From positions 124,001 to 188,000 of the forward strand of contig BJKQ01000003.1 in the NCBI GenBank assembly GCA_006538405.1: DNA of 64,000 bases, read 5' to 3'. The position numbers and the translations under genes are program-made. Every line of letters starts with the position of its first letter. Positions within the stretch are counted from its first letter, which is position 1. Source of the stretch: Hansfordia pulvinata. Taxonomy: Eukaryota > Ascomycota > Sordariomycetes > Xylariales. Below, piece by piece: positions 55,501 to 64,000 of the stretch. Below the pieces are notes generated by a model. That model was given only the letters and a program-made list of their open reading frames with translations, searched no databases and had not been told where the DNA came from.

Positions 55501-57992
55501 AGGCTACCCGTACATGTACCTCTCGAACTCCGCGACTCCGCAGAGTTCCTTCCCGAAGCATGCCGTAGCGGCAGCCGCCCGGCCCGCGCCCCGGCACCGA
55601 CCCTGTACGGGCACTCAGCCCACGACATCCTGAAATGGACTGGAGTCCATCATGCATGCATGCACCTGCGCCATGACGCCCCCGGCGGGTTAGGTACTTG
55701 GGGATACACGTGTTCCGTCGTCCCCCGACGTTGCGCGCGTGCTCGGCCAAGTGCTGGCTCATCCGCCGGGCCCGCGCCGATTCGCAGCCGGAGCCCTGGT
55801 GCTTACTCGTATTCGTACTGTAGCCGGATCTCTACGCGCAGTGAGGACATCCAATGACACGAACGTGTCCCAGCATTCATGAAAAGGCATTGGAGGGCAA
55901 CTTAGGGCTGTTGTAGGTACGCGTACTCGTACTCACACTCCGGGGGCCCCCAAGATTGGACTCTGTTCCGTACTTAAGGCACCTGACGTGGTCATTCATC
56001 GCCTGGGGTGTGTACACTCCTGTGCCTGGTATAGGGTCTCCAGGTGCAGATCTGACATGTGCTCTGCAAGTACACCCGCCCAAGCTGGAACCCATCCAAT
56101 ACCTACCGCACCAATGGATCGGGGGTTTCATGGATGTGATGCAGTCGCTGATGGGACCATGACTCGACTTGGTGGCCGAGGTGACGCCCGGGCGCTCCTC
56201 ACTTTGCCTCTCTCCCCACCTCCAAACGGCCGACTGGAACCTTTCCGCTGCTGAGACAGACATTGATGCGCACATAGGAGTCGTCCCTCATCGGGTACTA
56301 TAGGTAGGTAGTGGTCTCGGACGCCCCCCGCTGAGCCCGTTCGCAGCACAAGCCTACGCGAGGCACATTTACTCGTAATGCATCAGACGTGCATGGCCAA
56401 ATCTCCTTGCCGATGCCCCAAGATAGAGCACCCATTCAAGACACGGCTCGATCGGGCTGGTTCGTGTACTCGCACGAGACTCGCACTCCTTCTCTGCACA
56501 TGCAATGCGGGAGAATAGGCGCCGGGTTGTACCAAGTCGCCCGGCACAGACTGGTTCGTGGGTGGCATCGGCGCACAGATGGTCGTACAGGGTACAAGTA
56601 CCCCCGACTTGGCCAGCGCATTCTCCATCACGGCCGTCCGACACAGACACGCCCTGGCCTGCACGTCCCGAGCCTTTCGTCCGAACTGAAGAAACCTGAG
56701 GGTACACCAGAAGATGTGATTTACGGAGCGGCGATGCTGCTGGTCAAGTGCAAGTGGCCGCCACATTTATTTTCCTTTGCCCCAACCTTGGTTGCCATGG
56801 TAGTGGGCGCACCGGCAGAGGCCAGCACGATGGCCACCTGCTAGTGGTGGGTACTTTTGAGTCTGTGCATCTCATGTACTCGTTTCCAGCAGCAGGTATC
56901 TCAGGTCGCCTCACCCAGTAGCAGGTGGACATGTACCTAATTGCCGGCTCGGCAGAATCTCGAACTTCGATCTATACGCCTCCCTCGCAGCCCGTCGTAA
57001 TCTCAATAGCACCTGCCTTGAACTTTAACAGAAGAGAGCAACTTCAAGAAGTATGATTATAATATACGATCAACATGATGAGTGAGGTCCTTGTGCCAGC
57101 TCCAGGTTCGACCTAACGCTAGAGCGTGCGAGTAGGTCAGGTACCCAGTCGCGTCGAGTCCGGTCCATCAGAAGATGGGAAATGTCTACTCCTGCCCGGC
57201 ATACTCATACAAGGAGGCTGCCAACAGCGTTGTCGTACTCGACATGCCCAGGAGCACCGAGGCGCATATATAGGTACATATGCGGCTGATGAATGTCAGT
57301 ATACTGCTCGAGTACATGGGCCTGAGATGGTCTACGTCAAAGCACGATGGATGGATGCTGATTGCCCGGGAAGGTACATCATCAGTACCTGCAGTATATG
57401 CAAAGGGCTTCCGCGCCAGCTGGCGCCCGTACCGCCCCGCAACCCTGGCGCCCTGATCAAAGCCCTCAAGGGCTGCAGGGGCCCCTAAGATGAATCCAAT
57501 TGGCCTGGTGGATGGGCCCCGGTCGTTCAAGGTTCAATGTTGCTGGATGCCCCAGGCACCCTGACCCTGGCGCTGTACTCCCCCAGGCAACTGTAAATTC
57601 TCTCCCAACGCCTTCCTGCCCAACTCTGCCGCTACACCACCCACACTGCCCTCTTCTCCGTCCACCTCTCCATCGACAACCTCACTTTCCCACCACACAA
57701 TCTCGTCTCACACCGGCCACGACCGCCACCACCACTGCCGCCACCCTTCATCGATTTCACCCCGCTTGTTGGTATTGCTAAGAACCCCAACCTCTGGCAC
57801 TGTCTGTCAAAGCGACAAAGCGACCGTCAACGTCGCCCACACCGACAAATCAACAAGTCGCACTCCGGTCTCAAGCCGGCCAACGTCCGGTCGCTCCTGC
57901 TTCCTCCCGCGTCTCTGCACCAGGCTGGCGGCTTCCATTCTGGACCTGACACGTCAAACTCCACCGCCCCTCGCCAGACGCCCACGCCCAAC
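52549..57992. other. Largest spacer of the window, 5.4 kb without a recognised gene
   Basis: Many short frames on both strands, none with a domain or paired exons. Visible elements are a CGG array (54430-54448), TAGGTAGGTA/TACCTACCTA words near 55360-55500 and 56303, and CGTACGAG-type words near 55930. The last 400 bases are CT- and CA-rich and form the leader of the Cut8 gene. A lineage-specific small gene cannot be excluded. Confidence 0.5.
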
Positions 57993-58916
57993 ATGAACGT
58001 GTTGCTCTCCCCCCAGCCGCCCTCCTTTTTCCCTCATCAACACGACCCCGCCGCCCCCCGCCGTTCTCCTAGCCGTTCCCTGTCACCCTTTCACAACAAC
58101 ATGTCTGGCAACCGCAAACGCAAGGCCGAGGATGACTCCGACGCCATGTTCGTCTCGCCCTCGAACTCTCCCGCCATCCAGTCCCGCCAGCTCGCTCGCC
58201 CCTCTAAAAAAGTCCGCGCCAACGATCTATCCGCTCGTCCACTCAGCCTTCCCCGTCTCCTCGAGACCCTCGACAGCACTCAGCTGCGCACCGTATTGCA
58301 GACCATCTGTGAGCGTCAGCCCGAAATCGGAGAAGAGGTTGTCAAGAGTGCGCCCCGGCCATCTGTCACGTGCGCCCTCGACGTTCTCCACAACTACCAG
58401 AACACTCTGAGGGACTCTTTCCCCTACGGCGAATCAAGCTCCGACTATACATACTACCGTGTGAAGCAGTCCCTTGTGGCTCTCATCGACGCCCTCGTCG
58501 ACTTCACTCCTCAGTTCCTGCCTCCTATTGAGTCCCAGACCACCAACTCTCTCGAGTTCCTCGACGGTGCCACCAAGATCATTCACTCCCTCCCAGACTG
58601 GGAGACTCACAGCTACCGTCACCACAAAGACAGCGCCTACGACGACTTATCCAAAGCATGGGCTTTGGTAGTCAACGAGGCCTCCAAGAAAGGCGCGGGC
58701 TTCGTTCTGCACTCAGGCGGATGGGACCGTATTCTGGCTCAGCACGATCAACAATCAGGAGGACGTCTGCACGGTGCCATCCAAGCCATGGCTGCCAATG
58801 TCGGATGGGTCGGTGGCAACGCAAATAACACGGGGCCTCCCAACCAGGGCACCTCGATCCTGGACCAGCTCATGAACAACAACTATGGCGCGCCGGTGCG
58901 TGTCGGCCCTTGGTGA
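57993..58916 (+). CDS. Nuclear proteasome tether Cut8/STS1
   Basis: An intronless frame of 307 residues. The N-terminus MNVLLSPQPPSFFPHQHD is characteristic of the filamentous-fungal family members, as are the basic nuclear-localisation patch NRKRKAED and RQLARPSKKVRANDLSARPLSLPRLLETLD. The middle carries the conserved helical core: LRTVLQTICERQPEIG, DYTYYRVKQSLVALIDALVDFTPQFLPP, and FLDGATKIIHSLPDWE. AWALVVNEASKKGAGFVLHSGGWDRILAQHDQQSGGRL and the VRVGPW ending complete it. The protein anchors 26S proteasomes at the nuclear envelope and is itself short-lived. In Schizosaccharomyces Cut8 is needed for anaphase. A second ATG at 58101 (MSGNRKRK) would drop the conserved N-terminus, so 57993 is preferred. 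Confidence 0.93.
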   Translation: MNVLLSPQPPSFFPHQHDPAAPRRSPSRSLSPFHNNMSGNRKRKAEDDSDAMFVSPSNSPAIQSRQLARPSKKVRANDLSARPLSLPRLLETLDSTQLRTVLQTICERQPEIGEEVVKSAPRPSVTCALDVLHNYQNTLRDSFPYGESSSDYTYYRVKQSLVALIDALVDFTPQFLPPIESQTTNSLEFLDGATKIIHSLPDWETHSYRHHKDSAYDDLSKAWALVVNEASKKGAGFVLHSGGWDRILAQHDQQSGGRLHGAIQAMAANVGWVGGNANNTGPPNQGTSILDQLMNNNYGAPVRVGPW

Positions 58917-60431
58917 TTCCCGGGTACGACTTGAACGAGAACGATTCTCTAAATCATTTGCATCCTAGGCGCATCCCCAACGGGCTTTGCCGCCAGGCCC
59001 CCCTTCCGGTCCTTGAGACTGCTCACGAAACTCTCGCCACCCACGAATTTGACGACCACGAGCCCGACTTTCATCTTTTCCTCTTTCTACGTCCTCTTTA
59101 ATAGCGCATTTTTGAGCTGGCACTGCTCAGGGAGGCACGGGCATCTTTCGACCTCAGCACAAATCTACATAGCGGAGTCCAGGCGTTCTCGGATGGCATT
59201 GCGATCCTTCCACTTTTTTTTCTAGATGGGTTTCACGGTTGGTGGTCCTTTACTATTCTGTTGCCCGGTATTATACAGGTTTCCATTGTCAGATCTCCTC
59301 AGCTTTCTGAGACTGTCCCACGCAGCGCATGAAGTTGAGTGCTGCTCACGTGGCACTCTTGGTTCAAAGTGTACCGCTTTGAGTGGACGGAAATAGCAAC
59401 TATTTCTGGGGCAAGGGAATGGAGGCGGAGGATACTGAGGAGGTACGAGCGAGGAGAGTCTCTGCATGGATGGCAAATGCCTTACATGAGAGGTGTAACA
59501 CTGCACGCATAAGTAGTACAGACACTGTCGGCTTCGAGCCGCAGCCGGGCCAAGGTTAGGCATGAATATCACAGCAAAGGGTCAAGCGCTTCGGCTGCTT
59601 CATCCTTGGAATTGCCGCCCCAGGAAATCGAATCATCATGCCTGATCCTTTGCATACATGCACTTAATCCATCTCGCTGCAGACAACGCTCCAGGGGATG
59701 GCGGACTACTGGGAAGGCGCCTGTCTGTTCAGGCCCTTCAGCGTGATTCTGTGTGTCGGCCTCTGCACTCGATGTTTGCCAAAGATGCACCTCGGTAACG
59801 CCCAGCACCAAGTCCACGCAAGTGTGCGATTTCCTCCGCTCACAAAAACGTCAAAAGACAGCCCCCCTTCCGAGCCGCCTGGGGCCTCATACTCAATGGC
59901 TATGCCAACTGGGGTCATTGTCATTCTCACTTCATCGTCGAATTTGAAAAGAAAAGAAAAAGCCCGTTCGGGTAGCTCTACATAGAAACTAAAAGTTTTT
60001 CCCTCAGCCTTTTCCACTGAGAATTTCTTTCTATATTCTCTAGATCCCAAAGTTCGCCTTGCACTCTACTGCGTAGTCCCATGATCCTCTTGAATGGCAA
60101 CGTAATCTGACAGTAATTGGCTGGCACTGTTGCAGGCTGCATCCATATTCAAGCACCAGGGCTAAGACGAGCAGTGCCAGTACCAACGCCCTGCTCATCT
60201 GGAAAGAACAGAAGGCTTTCCCTTTCTCTTCTCGCGCAGCAGAGTCGTCTGTCATATCCAAGCCTATCGATCTCTTTCTTCCCGGGATTCGGGGCGGTCT
60301 CGCAGAAACCAGATAGGGAAGCGATTCTACGGAGGCGAGTTTGGTTGGGTGGACGGCGAGAAAACAGCTTGATATCGTGTTCTGGCCATTCCCCCTTCTC
60401 CCCTTGCAACTGCGAGGTGACCGTCCGCTCT
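58917..60431. other. Convergent spacer between Cut8 and metallophosphoesterase genes
   Basis: The two flanking genes point towards each other. The region carries their 3' UTRs. A 114-codon minus-strand frame at 59706-60050 is open but featureless and is not called. Confidence 0.55.
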
Positions 60432-62703
60432 TCAGATACCCCCACCGAGGCAAATAATACGCCCCTCGATACGGGGAGCAATGGCCCGCGTCCAGTCAAC
60501 CTGGAACTCACCCTCGCCCAGCTCGCCGTTGGGGTCCGCGGCGCGGGTTAGCTGCACACCGGCGAGGCGTGCCCATTTGCGGAATACGCGGCGCATTGTC
60601 TGCATTTCGCGATCCAGCTCGTCAATCTCGCGAGGTAGCACTGCTTGAGAAACAGCAGAGGCAGCGGCGGACGCTTTGGCGTTGCTGTCCACAGTCTTTG
60701 CGCCGTTTGCGACTTCCTTGGTCTGCTTGTCACATCCAGCATCGCCTTCATCCTCGTCATCGTCATCATCATCCACATCTTCCTCTTCATCATCATCTGC
60801 AAGCGGCAGCATGCACGCGCGGCGCTCGCGTATACGGTGCGGGGACCAGGGCTCCCAGCCGTCCTTGGCAGAGCCGCCCCCGGCCTGCAACGGCGGATGC
60901 CGGCTCTTGATCTCGGGCGATGCGAGAGGAGTCTTGGTGATGGTCCCGCCAGCAGGACGGTGGGTGTGCTTCTCAGCGACACGGTCGGTCACGCCATTCC
61001 AGTGCGAGCTCATGCTGGCACCCCAGTGACGCCACTGGCCGACAGCTCTCAGCGACATGAAGTACTGGCGTAGCAGCATGGAGATGAGGATGCCATTTTC
61101 CTCCGACACAATTTCCTCGGCTGTCCCGCCCTCGGTGTCAACCAGCAGGCTGTCGTAGCCGTCCTTGCCGCGAGCCATGTACCCTCTTGTGACGAGGGTG
61201 TACTTGGCTGCTGGATCCAAGGGCTGCCCGCCCACAGACACGTCGATGATTCGAGAGCCGGGCTCCCGCGTTGCATCGAACGAGAAAACAATGTTCGATA
61301 CTTGCGGGAAACGGCCCTCCAGCGCTGGGTACAACGAAAGACCGTTCTCGAGGGCGGCACGCAGGGCGGTGCCTGTGACGCGGATAACCACCACGGGATC
61401 CTCAAAAGGGAAGCAATTCATGATGTCCTTCAGCAAGATGGGACCGGGAGCATACACCTGGTCGCCTCGCACAGTGCCCGAAGCCATGAGAGCGCAGTCG
61501 CCCGAATAGTAGTGGCGCATGATGTCGCAGACCCAGTTGGCCAGGTTACTCTCGCGCAGACGGACGGTACGGAATCGAGCGTCGAGGGGGGCCGCAGCAT
61601 AGCCGATGGGCTTCCCCAGCGCGGCCTTGAGCGATGCTGTCAGCCGATCCACAAGACGCTCGGTGCCGACATGAGGAGCCACAGCGGATGTGACGTCGCG
61701 GCGAACAACGTCAAAGTCCCAGCGCCCAGAGCCGTCGGGTCGCCGCCAGGCCTCGAGATAACTCAGCTGCTTGAAGTCGGAGCCAGAACGGAGGACGTGT
61801 GTGCCATGGATTATGTTGTGGGCGTAGTAGTGGTCGTGGCCACCCAGGATCAGGTCGAACAAGCCTTCCGTTTGCTCGGCCAGCTTATTGTCGTTGGGCT
61901 CGCGCATGTGGGTGAGGGCAATGACCATGTCGGCGCCCTGGGCGCGCAGCTTGGGCACCAACTCTCGGGCTGTCGCCGTAGCGGAGCGGTACTCGATGCC
62001 CGGCGGCAGGCTGTTTATGGTGGCCAGCCATTCGCGCTCGCCCAGGCCGACCAGTCCGATCCGCAAGCCGTTGCTGGCGGTTATCATGTGTGTGCCGTGG
62101 CAGTGTCCGATCGGCTGGCCCTCACCCAGCGCCGGGTCCAGCACATTGGCCACCAGCCAGGGAAATTTGCATTTGGAGGCTAGATTCTCGAATTTCTGGA
62201 CGCCGAAGTCGAGGTCGTGGTTCTGGATGGTAGGCAGTCAGTTGCGATTCGGTTGTAGGGTGACGGCGGCGGGGCGGCACTTTACATACTCCCAAAGCAG
62301 CGGCATCGGTGCCTATTTTGTTCAAGAGGGGGACCATGTGATCGCCTGCCGAGTGACAGTGTTAGCTCCGGGGACCGCAGGCATGTCGGCATGTGAGAGG
62401 AAGTCGAGTGAACGTACCCTTGGTGACAGAGCTCTCGAGGCTGGGATTGAAGGCGTCGCCGGAGAAGAAAGTCAGGAGCCTGGGCTGGTCTTTGTAGCGG
62501 TCATTGTCGCGGTAGTGGCGGGCGAGAGTGACGAAGCGGGCGACGCCGCCGACGGGCTCGGCCGAGGAGGCGTCGACGTGGTAGACATCGTTGTAGTGGA
62601 GGAGGCGCAGATCCGGGGGCGCTTTGGTCTTGCTGTTGGCGTTGCTGGTAGGCGAGGTGTAGACGATTGTCTCGTCTGGCGGGGGTTTTTGCTTCTCCGG
62701 CAT
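60432..62703 (-). CDS. 5'-nucleotidase/UshA-type metallophosphoesterase, cytosolic
   Basis: Exons 62703-62418, 62345-62290 and 62222-60432 give 710 residues in an intact frame. The N-terminal calcineurin-like domain has all the metal-binding blocks: LHYNDVYHVD (D39, H42), FFSGDAFNPS, GNHDLDFG (N115-H116-D117, created by splicing), IALTHMREPND and GGHDHYY. The second domain is of 5'-nucleotidase C type: RESNLANWVCDIMRHYY, ALMASGTVRGD, FPFEDPVVVIRVTG, and YTLVTRGYMARGKDGYD. The family hydrolyses nucleotide or other phosphomonoesters. No signal peptide is seen, so it should be cytosolic, unlike bacterial UshA. The C-terminal 170 residues extend beyond the usual domain and include an acidic run (DDDEEEDVDDDDDDEDEGD) and a short helical end. 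The frame stays open upstream to 63039, but MPEKQK at 62703 is the natural start. Confidence 0.9.
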
Positions 62704-64000
62704 CGTAGCGGCTGTTGGGGTAGCAAGCTTGCTGTGTTTCGCCCTTTGTCTTGATATCTCGTGATGGCTTTCGCGTATTTGAATACTAGTCTTTCTCTCT
62801 TGTTGCTCTTCCTCTTTCGGCGATCGTCTGGGTGGGAAGAGTATGGAGCTATCGGTGAGGCCGGCGTTTGTAGTGTGGGAAAACAGGCAAAAGGCCGAGA
62901 GAGGTGTACAAAAGCCCGGATGCCGAGCACACGCAGACGTAGGAGGCCTTATCAAGAGAGTGGGGTCTGTATGTGACCGAAGGCAAAGCCAGTTGCCAGG
63001 CGAGCGGAAGTCAGCCTCAGCTTGGCGACAATGACGCACATGAAGGGATATCGTGGGTTCTTTGCGAGGATGTTGACACGGGCAGTATTGGGCCCTGTCG
63101 CCCGTACTGAGCTGGTGTCGAGCGGCGGCAGCGAGCGCTGCCCGGTACCTGACGGCCTGGTGGGGGAGCTCGAGCGGGACGTGCCATTGTGCTGGACCAT
63201 GATGAGCTTGAGGTTGTAAGCAGGGCGGAGGAATCGGTGATTGGTGGGCAAGACCGGAGGTTAGGTGCTTGTACCCTGCCCGCCTGCATTATCTTGCGGG
63301 CGGGTACTTGATCAAGAAGTGCTTCTGCGCATACATGCCTGCGTCAAGTTACAGCCCCGTCGGGTTCCCATCTAGGGCACCCACCCATTGTCCCGCCAGG
63401 CCCACGCGGGGTCCGGACGGGAGCAGGGCCTCCACTGTCGGGTACCTGTCAGATGCAGGCCACACACGGGCACCAGTCGTACGAGTACAAGCCCGGGCTG
63501 CAGGTGGTGAATTGACCGCCCTGAACGGGGCGGTTACAGTGGGGGTCAGGGGACTCGCGGGGTCCAGCCCTGGTCCTGACGGCCGCCCGGCCCCAGCGTC
63601 CTCCAGGGCTGCCTGTTCGCGCCCAATCGCTGGTGCTGGGCGCCTCCTGAGGGCCAGAAAAGCAGGGGAATTCCTCGCTGCCCTCGTTCTCTCCCCCCCA
63701 ATCTGTTTGAGTGACACTTATGTCTCTCATGACTTCTGGGATCTGGCTGTCGGCTGAAGTGAAACTTGAACCAACAGCAATGCAGACCGCTCAGAGCAGG
63801 TAGAGACTTGTGGCCCTTTTGCTGCATACGTGTACCTTGGATGGTGGGTTGTGGGAGGAAGAGCTGCCACTATCCCAGTGTCCTGCTGCTCAGACTCACA
63901 TTCGCTCAAGCCAATATCCCGAAGAAGAACGGCGAGCCGACAAGACTCTTTACCGGGCGTATATGTGTGAGTTCGACCCATACCACGAAGGCAAAGCAGT
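62704..64000. other. Right-edge spacer with promoter of the metallophosphoesterase gene
   Basis: The first few hundred bases are the 5' UTR and promoter of the minus-strand gene. The rest has open frames on both strands that overlap each other without domains. A CGTACGAGTA word occurs near 63479. A gene entering from beyond the right edge cannot be excluded. Confidence 0.5.

Noticed and set aside
57100..57125. GGTTCGACCT, resembling a tRNA B box
   Set aside because: No matching A box or acceptor stem could be found around it.
1..64000. Transposons, CRISPR arrays, rRNA genes, viral insertions
   Set aside because: No reverse transcriptase, transposase, integrase or terminal repeats, no spaced direct repeats and no rRNA-like sequence were seen. 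CRISPR is not expected in a fungal nucleus.

Overview
The window is nuclear DNA of a filamentous ascomycete, most likely a sordariomycete. The support is GC-rich coding sequence, short introns of about 50-200 bp with GTRNGT donors, Zn2Cys6 and EsdC-type fungal protein families, a Cut8/STS1 protein of filamentous-fungal type, and recurrent intergenic words such as TAGGTAGGTA and CGTACGAGTA. The genus cannot be fixed from the sequence alone. No rRNA, tRNA, CRISPR or intact transposon was recognised.

Left part (about 5.1-22.7 kb) holds six contiguous metabolic or regulatory genes with no housekeeping gene between them: a 2OG-Fe(II) dioxygenase (+), an NAD(P)-aldehyde dehydrogenase of succinate-semialdehyde type (-), a Zn2Cys6 transcription factor (+), a MhpD/FAH-type hydratase or decarboxylase (-), an FAD amine oxidase (+) and a PF04909-type amidohydrolase (-). 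They could form a catabolic cluster with its own regulator; this is inference. Five of the six need single-base frame corrections, always in the direction of one missing base and often in G or C runs. This looks like systematic base loss in the assembly more than true gene decay.

Middle part (24-36 kb): an EsdC-like protein with an AMPK-type glycogen-binding domain (-), an HD-domain phosphohydrolase (+), methionine aminopeptidase 2 (+), a candidate small secreted six-cysteine protein (-), and the mRNA export factor Rae1/Gle2 (-). Large spacers surround them.

Right part (39-63 kb): a conserved-looking protein of unknown function (-), gamma-tubulin (+), a short 91-residue protein preceded by a perfect 26-bp palindrome carrying two CRE/ATF sites, a long disordered polyQ protein of unknown function (+), the nuclear proteasome tether Cut8/STS1 (+), and a cytosolic 5'-nucleotidase-type metallophosphoesterase (-). 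Most of these are housekeeping genes with intact frames, except two with one missing base each.

Exon boundaries were placed by eye from splice consensus, frame continuity and family motifs. Total coding lengths were checked for divisibility by three, which independently agrees with the number of missing bases proposed for each broken gene.
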